A stretch of 23,743 nt of DNA, from NCBI GenBank assembly GCA_910584955.1, contig CAJUDC010000024.1, positions 1 through 23,743 on the forward strand. Direction: 5' to 3'. Positions 8,195-15,858 of this stretch are shown piece after piece. A model generated the notes under the pieces. It was not told the DNA's origin, searched no databases, and was given only the letters and a program-made list of their open reading frames with translations. The position numbers and the translations under genes were made by a program. Position 1 is the first letter of the stretch. Each line of letters begins with the position of its first letter. Origin of the DNA: an uncultured Paraprevotella sp. Its GTDB lineage: Bacteria; Bacteroidota; Bacteroidia; Bacteroidales; Bacteroidaceae.

Positions 8195-9625
8195 TTATTC
8201 TTCTACCATATCTTTCGAGAAGTCTTTTAACTTCTTCCACCATTGGGACAGGCTGTTCTTGCTCTTGGTTTTTTCCGGTTTTTGAGAGGTCTCCTCATTG
8301 TTTTCCGCTGCCACATCGGTTGAGCTTTCGTGAAGAATGCCCGGTCCTGCCGGAGTGTCTTTTCCCTGTTCGCTGCCGGCGTTGATACGGTTCGCCGGTC
8401 GGTCGGTCGGGTGGATCAGTTCGGTCTTATCGTTTTCCTTGTCCTCTTCTTCCTGTGCGGCCGGATCTTCGCCGATGCAGCTTTGATTTCCTTTCGTCAG
8501 CAGGGAGATCAGGGTGTTCAGTGTTCCTTCCTTGATTCGTTTCTCTTCGGCGCTTCCCGGACGGGTGCTGCATGGAATGAGGCGTCCGCATTTCAGTTTG
8601 TCGAACAGCGTGCGGTGTGAGAAGGCTTTTTCCAGGTTCTTTATGTTGGCTGCTCCTCCCGTGATAATGATACCCGCCATTAGTTTGTCGCTGTATTTGC
8701 TGCTGCTGATTTGTTCCCATACGTTGGCAATGATTTCTTCCATGCGGGCTTCCACGATGTCCTGGAACTCATTGCCGTCCAATGTCCGGTCGTTGCTGAC
8801 GGGTATCTTACGCACATTGTCGGTTTCGGGATTCTCGGCAAATGCCGATCCGTATTTTATTTTCAGTGCTTCGGCTTCTTCGTCCTCAATCTGTTTATTG
8901 GCAATGTCGTGTGTGATGTTATTGCCTCCCAGCGGGATGACGGCGAGATGCCGTAGCAAGTTGTTCTTGAAGATAGCCACCGTTGTCGTATCCGCTCCGA
9001 AGTCGACCAGCGCGCATCCCGAGCGTTTTTCCGTGTCTGTGAGCAGATTTTCAGCCAAAGCCAATGATGAGATGAAGTACTCGGCCACTTCGCGTCCTGT
9101 GCCCCGCACACATTTCTGAATGTTATCTTTCAGCAAGCTTCTGGCCACCACATTCATGAAGCGCCCTTCAATCTGGTCGCTCAGGATGCCCACCGGTTCG
9201 GTGGTAAATCCGTTGCCGACGCGATATTCCTGTGGAACCACATCCAAGATTTCGGCTTCCGAATACGAAGCGTTCAAGTTCGTGTCCATCAGGCTGTCCA
9301 CCAACTCGTTGGATAGGATTACTTTAGTGTCGAGTTGCCTGGATACACTGTTTTTCACCGTCCGTAGCGACTGGCCTCCGATACCTACATACACCTTATT
9401 TATATATACGCCTTGTTTATCCTGTAGCTTGTTTATAATGTTGTTCAGGCTTTGAATGGTTTTATCGATGTTGTAGATCACCCCTTTCCGTACGCAATCT
9501 TTGGTAAATTCCTCTTCTATATTCAGAACTTCGATGCTGCCGTCTGTTTTTTTTCTTCCGATGATGCCCCGGATGGCTGATGAACCCAGCTCAATTGCTA
9601 CAATTAAATCTTTTTCTGCTGTCAT
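8195..9625 (-). CDS. ftsA: Cell division protein FtsA
   Basis: An actin/Hsp70-fold ATPase that anchors FtsZ filaments to the membrane and recruits later divisome proteins. It has 476 residues. The actin-like core (about 1-375) opens with IVAIELGSSAIRGIIG, the first phosphate-binding loop, and has VDFGADTTTVAIF as the second and GIIITGGAANIKNLE near the adenosine site. A charged linker of about 80 residues follows. The final 18 or so residues (SLSQWWKKLKDFSKDM) form an amphipathic membrane-targeting helix with paired Trp and Lys. The linker is longer than in E. coli FtsA (420 residues). The start is fixed by an AAGGAG motif six bases upstream. It is followed directly by ftsZ, the usual pairing. 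Confidence 0.97.
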   Translation of the reverse strand: MTAEKDLIVAIELGSSAIRGIIGRKKTDGSIEVLNIEEEFTKDCVRKGVIYNIDKTIQSLNNIINKLQDKQGVYINKVYVGIGGQSLRTVKNSVSRQLDTKVILSNELVDSLMDTNLNASYSEAEILDVVPQEYRVGNGFTTEPVGILSDQIEGRFMNVVARSLLKDNIQKCVRGTGREVAEYFISSLALAENLLTDTEKRSGCALVDFGADTTTVAIFKNNLLRHLAVIPLGGNNITHDIANKQIEDEEAEALKIKYGSAFAENPETDNVRKIPVSNDRTLDGNEFQDIVEARMEEIIANVWEQISSSKYSDKLMAGIIITGGAANIKNLEKAFSHRTLFDKLKCGRLIPCSTRPGSAEEKRIKEGTLNTLISLLTKGNQSCIGEDPAAQEEEDKENDKTELIHPTDRPANRINAGSEQGKDTPAGPGILHESSTDVAAENNEETSQKPEKTKSKNSLSQWWKKLKDFSKDMVEE

Positions 9626-9630
9626 GGCTA

Positions 9631-9637
9631 TCTCCTT
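9631..9637 (-). promoter_or_regulatory. Strong Shine-Dalgarno site of ftsA
   Basis: On the minus strand AAGGAGA precedes the ATG at 9625, with six bases (ATAGCC) between AAGGAG and the start codon. This is an ideal site by classical rules and stands out among the Shine-Dalgarno-poor starts of the operon. Confidence 0.6.
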
Positions 9638-9703
9638 TTATGGTTCTTATCTTAGCGCCGGCGGTGGTGGCTGTCTTGTCCTGCCGGTGGTCGCTTCTAG
9701 TTA

Positions 9704-10435
9704 TTATTTTCTTCGCGTACAGACGATTTGGTTGTCGTATCTTAAATCAATGACGGCGTATTTGTTCCATCCTGCTTTGTCCAGTCCCTCCGTATAGAAG
9801 GTTCTCATGCGTGCAAGTTTTTCCCGAAAAGAAGAAGCCCGGCCCAGCAGGATCGTATGGTTTCCGATGCGGGGCGTCAGTTCGATCTCTCCGTTCTTCA
9901 GCACATTGATTTGCTGTATTTGCTTATTCCAGAATGCGTCACGCTGGATAAAGCGCCCCAAGGCCGTCAGATTCTTGCGGGCAAATTCTTTCGATACATG
10001 GCCCGTGACAACGACCAGATCCGCCTGATAACCGTTGCGTGGCATGACCTTCCCCTTGCTGTCGAGATAGTAGTCCTCTCCTTCTGCGTTCATCACGTGA
10101 AGCACCGGTGACAACGGATTTACGCGGATACAGATCCGGTCGTCGGCTGTTTTGTAGCACAACGCCCGATCGATGTACGGGCTTTTGAGCAGTGTCTCTT
10201 CCAGCTTCTTCAGGTCAATGTCATCCAGCAGGCATCCTTCGGGAAACATCTTGGCTTTTGTCAGTATTTCCCGCACCTCGTTCGAACGGATGAATCCGGT
10301 TTGCAGACTGTCGTCCACAACCGTATCCACCCCTTGGCATACGGCTCCCTCTTTAGGGCTGTTAAGCAGAGTGATGGCCATTATGAAGTAAACGGCCAGT
10401 CCCAGTAAAACAACTATCTTGAGAAACGTCTTCAT
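9704..10435 (-). CDS. ftsQ: Cell division protein FtsQ/DivIB
   Basis: A bitopic membrane protein that links early and late divisome proteins through the FtsQLB complex. It has 243 residues: a very short cytoplasmic start, one membrane segment at about 5-24, then an extracytoplasmic part. A POTRA-like region (about 45-110) contains LKKLEETLLKSPYIDRALCY, which fits the beta-alpha-beta pattern of that domain. A FtsQ/DivIB beta domain follows, with ALGRFIQRDAFWNKQIQQIN and LRYDNQIVCTRRK at the end. The identification rests on topology, size and position between murC and ftsA rather than on strongly conserved residues. The start codon abuts the murC stop with no bases between, which suggests translational coupling. 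A 78-base gap separates it from ftsA. Confidence 0.9.
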   Translation of the reverse strand: MKTFLKIVVLLGLAVYFIMAITLLNSPKEGAVCQGVDTVVDDSLQTGFIRSNEVREILTKAKMFPEGCLLDDIDLKKLEETLLKSPYIDRALCYKTADDRICIRVNPLSPVLHVMNAEGEDYYLDSKGKVMPRNGYQADLVVVTGHVSKEFARKNLTALGRFIQRDAFWNKQIQQINVLKNGEIELTPRIGNHTILLGRASSFREKLARMRTFYTEGLDKAGWNKYAVIDLRYDNQIVCTRRK

Positions 10436-11812
10436 CTATCTTTCTTTCAATATATCAGTGATTTGTGAGGCATAATTTTCAATGTCACCGGCACCCAGAG
10501 TGATCAGGACGTCGAACCGGTTTTCTTTGACCAGGGGTAGGACGTCTTCTTTCCGGCATAATCGTTTGCCGACACCGTCGGCCAGTTCGTTGTAGATGAG
10601 TTCCGATGTCACGCCCGGTATCGGCTCTTCGCGAGCGGGGTATATATCGGTCAGTATCACTTCGTCGGCCAGCGAAAGGCTTTCTGCGAATTCTTTGTAA
10701 AAGTCGCGGGTGCGGGTATACAGGTGCGGCTGGAAGATGACGGTTATTTTTTTATCTTCATAAAGTTCGCGCAAGGAGAGCAGGCTCTGCCGGATTTCTG
10801 CCGGATGATGGGCATAGTCGCTCAGATAGACCGTGCGGTCGTTCTTGACATGGAAGTCGAACCGACGGTCCACTCCTCCGAATGTCTTCATGGCCCGACG
10901 GATCTCTTCGGAACCGGCTCCGGCAATCTGCGCCAGAGCGATGGCGGCGATGCCGTTGTCGATATTGATGCTTACGGGAACCCCCAGCTGAATGTCCTTG
11001 ATGTTTTCGAACGGCGATACCAGATCAAACCGGATTTCTCCGTTGCCGATACGTATATTCTCGGCATGAAAGTCGCCGCTGTTCCGTCCGTAGGAATACA
11101 GCGTGACACCCGCTTGCAGGTCGGGCTGCATCTCCAGCCCTTCGTGCAGTATCAGATAGCCGCCCGGCTGTATGAGCGAGGTGTATTTTCGGAAGCTCTC
11201 CAGATAGGCCTCTTTGGAGCCGTAGATGTCCAGATGGTCGGCATCCGTGGAGGTGATGACGCTGGCATACGGCGTCAGCCAATGGAAAGAGCGGTCAAAC
11301 TCATCGGCTTCTATCACTACGTATTCGCTTTTCGGAGAAAGAATGTAGTTAGTGCCGTAGTTTTTTGTGATGCCCCCCAGGAAAGCGTTGCAATCCGTGC
11401 GGCTCTGATGCAGCAGGTGGGCCGTCATGGCCGAAGTGGTCGTCTTGCCATGTGTGCCGGCCACACACAAGCCCTTGAGCGCGCGTGTCAGGGTGCCGAG
11501 CACTTGCGCCCGCTTTTCTATTTCGAACCCTTGTGTGCGGAAAAACACCAGCTCCCGGTGCGTGTCCGGTATGGCCGGTGTGTAAACCACCAGGCAACCG
11601 GCTTTGTCGAGGCAGGCCGGGGGAATTTGTGTGACGTCTTCCTCGTAATGGATGGCGGCCCCTTCTGCCTGTAGTCTTTCGGTCAGTGCGCAGGGAGTTC
11701 TGTCGTAGCCTCCCACGACGATGCCTTTGTGCAGAAAATAACGGGCGATGGCACTCATGCCTATGCCGCCTATGCCTATGAAATATACGGCTTTGATCTG
11801 TGTTGTTTCCAT
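10436..11812 (-). CDS. murC: UDP-N-acetylmuramate--L-alanine ligase MurC
   Basis: A cytoplasmic ligase that adds L-alanine to UDP-MurNAc with ATP, the first amino acid step of the peptide stem. It has 458 residues, normal for MurC. The N-terminal Rossmann domain shows FIGIGGIGMSAIA (11-23). The ATP-binding P-loop is GTHGKTTT at 119-126. The middle domain contains VVIEADEFDRSF and ITSTDADHLDIYGS, and the C-terminal domain contains SDYAHHPAEI and FQPHLYTRTRDF, all typical of MurC and different from MurD and MurE. It lies between murG (7 bases) and ftsQ (0 bases). Confidence 0.98.
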   Translation of the reverse strand: METTQIKAVYFIGIGGIGMSAIARYFLHKGIVVGGYDRTPCALTERLQAEGAAIHYEEDVTQIPPACLDKAGCLVVYTPAIPDTHRELVFFRTQGFEIEKRAQVLGTLTRALKGLCVAGTHGKTTTSAMTAHLLHQSRTDCNAFLGGITKNYGTNYILSPKSEYVVIEADEFDRSFHWLTPYASVITSTDADHLDIYGSKEAYLESFRKYTSLIQPGGYLILHEGLEMQPDLQAGVTLYSYGRNSGDFHAENIRIGNGEIRFDLVSPFENIKDIQLGVPVSINIDNGIAAIALAQIAGAGSEEIRRAMKTFGGVDRRFDFHVKNDRTVYLSDYAHHPAEIRQSLLSLRELYEDKKITVIFQPHLYTRTRDFYKEFAESLSLADEVILTDIYPAREEPIPGVTSELIYNELADGVGKRLCRKEDVLPLVKENRFDVLITLGAGDIENYASQITDILKER

Positions 11813-11819
11813 ACGTTGC

Positions 11820-12944
11820 TTATTGGTTTTGTCGATAGGCTTCCGCCAGTTTGTAAACCTCGGCGGCGATGTTTTCCGCCGAGCGGGTGAAGGCCAGTGT
11901 GGCGATGTTGCGGCTGAGCCGGTTCAGCAGTTCCGGTTGCATCACTGTGTTGACGGCGATGCGGATGAGCCGGCCTTTGGCTTCATCGTCTTTCACGTAC
12001 AGGGCTGCTTTTTTCTCCACCAGTGCCAGTGCGTTCTTGGTTTGATGGTCTTCTGCCACGTTGGGCGAAGGCACCAGGATGGCAGGTTTGCCCAACAGGC
12101 ACAGCTCGGAGATACTGCCGGCGCCGGCTCTGGAGATGACCAGGTCGGCGGCCTTGTATGCCTCGTCCATGCGCCCGATGAAATCCGTGATGAAGAGGTT
12201 GGCCGGCTTGCGTTGCGGGGGCAGCCGTTCCTGTATCTGTTTAAAGTAATATCCGCCTGTCTGCCAGATAAACTGTACGTCGGAGTCCCGGATCAGATCC
12301 AGCTGTTCCAGCACGCTGTCGTTGAGCGTGCGTGCTCCCAGACTTCCGCCTATCAAAAGAATGGTTTTAAGATTGGGATTCAACCCGAAGGCTTTCACGG
12401 CTTCGGGCTGTGTGAGCGAAGGGTTCAGCAACCCCTGACGCACGGGATTGCCCGTCAGGATGATCTTCTCTTTCGGGAAGAAACGTTCCATGCCTTCATA
12501 CGCTACGCATATCTTGTCGGCCTTTTTGGCCAGCAGTTTGTTGGTAACGCCGGCATACGAATTCTGTTCCTGTATCAGCGTCGGTATGCCCATGCTTCCG
12601 GCCATGTTCAGGGTGGGACCGCTGGCATATCCTCCTACGCCTACGGCCACCATGGGCTTGAAGTCGAGAATGATCTTCCGGGCCATTTGCCGGCTTCGGA
12701 AGATTTTCCACAGTACGGCTATGTTCTTCCAGATGTGTTTTCGGTCGAACCCGCAGATGGGCAGTCCTTTGATGGGGTAGCCTGCCGCCGGTACACGTTG
12801 CATTTCCATACGCCCCTCGGCTCCTACGAAAAGGATGCGCGCTTCGGGATGCTCGGCCTTGATGGCGTTTGCAATGGATATGGCCGGGAAGATATGTCCT
12901 CCCGTTCCTCCTCCGCTGATGATAACTCTTAGTTCTTTTCCCAT
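11820..12944 (-). CDS. murG: UDP-GlcNAc:lipid I N-acetylglucosaminyltransferase MurG
   Basis: A peripheral membrane GT28 glycosyltransferase that transfers GlcNAc to lipid I to give lipid II on the inner face of the membrane. From the ATG at 12944 it has 374 residues. The N-terminal acceptor domain begins MGKELRVIISGGGTGGHIFP, with the glycine-rich GGGTGGH at 11-17. The C-terminal donor domain contains LLIGGSLGARTLN, and AADLVISRAGAGSISELCLL with the Glu expected to bind the nucleotide sugar. An in-frame TTG eight codons upstream (12968) is possible, but the ATG gives the normal N-terminus. Unlike its neighbours it is preceded by a 313-base gap with a promoter-like octamer, so it may have some expression of its own. 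Confidence 0.96.
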   Translation of the reverse strand: MGKELRVIISGGGTGGHIFPAISIANAIKAEHPEARILFVGAEGRMEMQRVPAAGYPIKGLPICGFDRKHIWKNIAVLWKIFRSRQMARKIILDFKPMVAVGVGGYASGPTLNMAGSMGIPTLIQEQNSYAGVTNKLLAKKADKICVAYEGMERFFPKEKIILTGNPVRQGLLNPSLTQPEAVKAFGLNPNLKTILLIGGSLGARTLNDSVLEQLDLIRDSDVQFIWQTGGYYFKQIQERLPPQRKPANLFITDFIGRMDEAYKAADLVISRAGAGSISELCLLGKPAILVPSPNVAEDHQTKNALALVEKKAALYVKDDEAKGRLIRIAVNTVMQPELLNRLSRNIATLAFTRSAENIAAEVYKLAEAYRQNQ

Positions 12945-13257
12945 AAAATGCCTCGCTTTATCTAGCAAAAGTACGAATAATTACTTTATTATCGCTGTTT
13001 TGTATGCTTTTTATTCTATCTTCTCTTTGACTGCTATTGTTCGGTCTTCCGGCGAGGAAAAATGCCGTCTGCCTGTCGGAAACAGGGCGTGCAGCGCAGA
13101 GAATTTTCATATCGTTGCCTGTTTTTTGCAAACCGTGCTTCGGTTTGTTCGGATCACGCCTTGATGTGTACGAAACACGGTTCGGTGTGTATTTCCGGTG
13201 CAGGTGCCGGCTCCTTTCCCCGCCCGCCGCCGGTGTTTGGCGCCTCCGTCTGTCGGA
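12945..13257. other. Long intergenic gap inside the dcw operon (ftsW-murG)
   Basis: This is by far the largest gap in an operon whose other spacings are mostly under 40 bases. The half next to murG (about 12966-13025) is AT-rich; the half next to ftsW is GC-rich. It holds a 7-bp hairpin CAAACCG/CGGTTTG with a 5-base loop at 13129-13147, not followed by T residues on the minus strand, and a candidate promoter octamer at 12966-12973. A possible 50-codon minus-strand frame (12958-13110) resembles no known protein and overlaps the promoter-like site, so it is not called a gene. Confidence 0.5.
12966..12973 (-). promoter_or_regulatory. Candidate internal promoter (-7 element) of murG
   Basis: On the minus strand TACTTTTG matches TAnnTTTG at all fixed positions. 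It ends 21 bases before the murG ATG and sits in an AT-rich stretch. No good -33 TTG lies at the usual distance. If used, it would transcribe murG, murC, ftsQ, ftsA, ftsZ and the yqeY-family gene separately from the upstream part of the operon. Confidence 0.35.
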
Positions 13258-14472
13258 TTATGCTTCCTGGGCCTCGATGAGTTTCTGTTCCGGTTTCTTT
13301 TTCGCCGACCGGCTTACGCTGAGCATCACGCCGATATAGGCACAGTTGATGATGGTCGACGTGCCTCCTTTGCTTATCAGCGGAAGGGGCTGCCCGGTGA
13401 TGGGGAATACGCCGACGGCCACGGCCATGTTGACCAAAGCCTGTGTGACCAGTATCAGGGCCAGTCCCATGACCAGAAAAGCCGGGAAGTTCCTTTCGCA
13501 CCGGCCTGCGATCCGGGCGGCCCGGAAGAGCAGTACGATGTAAAGAAACAGCACGAGGGCACCGCCGGGCAGTCCCAGTTCTTCAAAGATAATGGCGTAA
13601 ATGAAGTCGGAAAAAGCCTGTGGCAGGAAGTCTCTTTCGACGGAGTTCCCCGGTCCGCGTCCTACAATGTTGCAGGTGGCGATGGCGATGCGGGAATGTG
13701 TCACCTGCGGATTGATCTGCGTGTCGTATTTCTGCGGGTCGCTGGCTTCTTCCGTATGGTTGCGTACGCGGTTCACCCACGTAGGCAGGCGGTGCAGGGC
13801 CGGCAGTTTGCTCAGGTTCTGAATGGTCTCGTCGGGAGTATAGCGGGCCACCGAATAGGCCGTGGCACCGGCAATGGCCAGCAGTCCCAGCAGGGTGCCC
13901 AGTTGCTTCCAGGGGATGCGTCCCACGAACATCATGAACAGAATGACAAGAAAGGTAATGCCCGCCGTGGAGAAGTTCTCGGGAACGATGAGACCGCAGA
14001 TAACGATGGTGATGGTCATAATCAGTTTGAAAGCTTGCTTCTGGGCGCCTTTTTCGTCGCGCATGCTGGACAATATCAAGGCTGTGGCGGCGATGAGAGC
14101 CCCCTTGGCGATCTCGGACGGCTGGAACGAGATGCCGCCGTAGCCCAGCCACCGGCTGGCCCCGTTTACTCGTTCCGTAAACATGGCTACGGTGAGCATG
14201 ATGATGGATACGGGAATGAACAGCACGGGAATCAGCTTGAAGTACCGACAGTGTATCTTATGAATAAACAAGGCGGTAAGCACGCCGATGAAGATGTAGC
14301 CGGCATGTTGGAGAACGGGCTTCCAGAAATAGCCGGTCTTGTAACTCATATTGCTGGAGGCGCTGTACACCTCGGTAATGGAAATGATACACAGGAAGAA
14401 AAGTACCATCCATATAACCATATCCCCTTCAAAGATCTGGCGCTTGGTGAGTGATTTTACTGATAATGTCAT
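13258..14472 (-). CDS. ftsW: Septal peptidoglycan glycosyltransferase FtsW (SEDS family)
   Basis: A polytopic SEDS protein that polymerises lipid II into septal glycan strands together with its partner transpeptidase FtsI. From the ATG at 14472 it has 404 residues and about ten membrane segments. SEDS marks are ASRWLGYGGISFQPSEIAKG (QPSE at 117-120), ENFSTAGITFLVI, the loop SRIAIATCNIVGRGPGNS, and DFLPQAFSDFIYAIIFEELG, whose D289 corresponds to the catalytic Asp of the family. The C-terminus has GQPLPLISKGGTSTI, the usual FtsW/RodA signature. The frame stays open further upstream, but that extension overlaps murD and is hydrophilic, so the ATG 26 bases after murD is chosen. The roughly 55-residue loop before SRIAIA is longer than in E. 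coli. Confidence 0.96.
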   Translation of the reverse strand: MTLSVKSLTKRQIFEGDMVIWMVLFFLCIISITEVYSASSNMSYKTGYFWKPVLQHAGYIFIGVLTALFIHKIHCRYFKLIPVLFIPVSIIMLTVAMFTERVNGASRWLGYGGISFQPSEIAKGALIAATALILSSMRDEKGAQKQAFKLIMTITIVICGLIVPENFSTAGITFLVILFMMFVGRIPWKQLGTLLGLLAIAGATAYSVARYTPDETIQNLSKLPALHRLPTWVNRVRNHTEEASDPQKYDTQINPQVTHSRIAIATCNIVGRGPGNSVERDFLPQAFSDFIYAIIFEELGLPGGALVLFLYIVLLFRAARIAGRCERNFPAFLVMGLALILVTQALVNMAVAVGVFPITGQPLPLISKGGTSTIINCAYIGVMLSVSRSAKKKPEQKLIEAQEA

Positions 14473-14498
14473 GGCGGTTGAAACGTTAAAAGATGGAT

Positions 14499-15833
14499 CT
14501 ATAATGCGCGTACTAAGGTTTTGAACTGTTCGCCACGGTCTTCCATGTTCTTGAACAGGTCGAAACTGGCGCAACACGGGCTTAGCAGCACGGTATCGCC
14601 GGGGCGGGCCATTTCGTAGCATGCCTTCACGCATTCCTCCATGCTGTGGGTATCGGCCACCGGAATCCCGAAACCGTCGAAGAACCGGTGCAGTTTGCCG
14701 TTATCGGCACCCAGATACACCAGTCCGGTGCATTTCTTCTTCACCAGTTCGGCAATAGCGCTGTAGTCGTTGCCCTTGTCCTTGCCGCCCAATATAAGTA
14801 TGGTCGGCGTGGTCATGCTCTCCAGGGCGTACCAGCAAGCATCAACGTTGGTAGCCTTGGAGTCGTTGATGTATTGCACGCCATGCACGCGGGCTACTTT
14901 TTCCAAGCGGTGTTCCACGCCTTCGAAATCACTCAGGCTTTCGCGGATGGTCTCGTTGGTGATACCTGTCAGGTCGGCCGTAATGCCTGCTGCCAGCGAA
15001 TTGTACAGATTATGCTTGCCGCTGAGCGAAAGTTCCTCCTGCTCCATATTGAACGGTGTGGGCGATTCGATGACATAATGTCCGTCGGAGATGTAACCGA
15101 TCATGCCTTCCTTCTTCAGAATGGAGAACGGACACTGGCGGGCTTTTATGCCGTATTTGTGAAGCTCTTCCCGAATGACGGGATCATCGGCCCAATACAC
15201 GAAAGCATCTTCACCGGTCTGGTTTTGCAGGATGCGCATTTTGGCGTCCGTGTATTTCTGCATATTATTTTCGTAGCGGTCCAGGTGATCCGGGGTGATG
15301 TTGAGCAATACGGCGATGTTGGCCCTGAACTGATACATGTTGTCCAGTTGAAAACTGCTGAGTTCGATCACATAATAGTCGTAGTTCTTCTCCGCCACCT
15401 GCAAAGCCAGGCTTTGACCTATGTTTCCGGCCAGTCCGACATTGTAACCGGCCTTCTTTAATATATGATAAATCAGCGAGGTAGTGGTGGTCTTTCCATT
15501 ACTACCTGTAATGCAGATCATCTTGGCATGGGTGTATCGACCGGCAAATTCGATTTCGGAGATGACGGGGATGTTTTTTTCCCGTATGGCTCTTACGATA
15601 GGGGCGTCGTTGGGGATGCCCGGACTTTTTATCACCTCGTCGGCATTGAGGAGCAGGGCTTCCGTATGCTTTCCCTCTTCCCAGGCAATACCGTATTTGT
15701 CCAGCATTTCTTTATACCGGGGCTTGATGTTTCCTCCGTCGGATACGAACACGTCGAATCCTTTCTTTAAAGCCAGTACGGCGGCTCCCACACCGCTTTC
15801 GGCTGCGCCCAGTATCACAATCTTTTTCTTCAT
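14499..15833 (-). CDS. murD: UDP-N-acetylmuramoyl-L-alanine--D-glutamate ligase MurD
   Basis: A cytoplasmic ATP-dependent ligase that adds D-glutamate to UDP-MurNAc-L-Ala. It has 444 residues, as usual. The N-terminal domain begins KKKIVILGAAESGVGAAVLA, which binds UDP. The P-loop is GSNGKTTTT at 110-118. NITPDHLDRYENNMQKYTDA contains the family HLDRY motif. The C-terminal domain has INDSKATNVDACWYALES and ILGGKDKGNDYS, typical for MurD, and LLSPCCASFDLFKNMEDRGE near the end. It lies 25 bases after mraY and 26 bases before ftsW. Confidence 0.98.
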   Translation of the reverse strand: MKKKIVILGAAESGVGAAVLALKKGFDVFVSDGGNIKPRYKEMLDKYGIAWEEGKHTEALLLNADEVIKSPGIPNDAPIVRAIREKNIPVISEIEFAGRYTHAKMICITGSNGKTTTTSLIYHILKKAGYNVGLAGNIGQSLALQVAEKNYDYYVIELSSFQLDNMYQFRANIAVLLNITPDHLDRYENNMQKYTDAKMRILQNQTGEDAFVYWADDPVIREELHKYGIKARQCPFSILKKEGMIGYISDGHYVIESPTPFNMEQEELSLSGKHNLYNSLAAGITADLTGITNETIRESLSDFEGVEHRLEKVARVHGVQYINDSKATNVDACWYALESMTTPTILILGGKDKGNDYSAIAELVKKKCTGLVYLGADNGKLHRFFDGFGIPVADTHSMEECVKACYEMARPGDTVLLSPCCASFDLFKNMEDRGEQFKTLVRAL

Positions 15834-15858
15834 ACCTTATTCTATAAGTTTCTTTTGT

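Noticed and set aside
12945..12968. TTG start for murG eight codons upstream
   Set aside because: The extension adds LDKARHF before the standard MurG N-terminus; the ATG at 12944 gives the normal family start.
12958..13110. 50-codon minus-strand frame in the ftsW-murG gap
   Set aside because: No similarity to a known protein is seen, it has no good ribosome site, and it covers the promoter-like octamer of murG.
13129..13147. Hairpin in the ftsW-murG gap as a terminator
   Set aside because: On the transcribed (minus) strand the stem is followed by CAAAAAACAGG, not a T tract.
10724..14454. Long plus-strand frames opposite murC, murG and ftsW (10724-11674, 11748-12932, 13198-14454)
   Set aside because: Each lies largely antisense to a well-identified gene and translates to a composition with no family features.
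14473..14634. Earlier in-frame start for ftsW
   Set aside because: It would overlap murD by 136 bases and add a hydrophilic Arg-rich stretch with no FtsW similarity.
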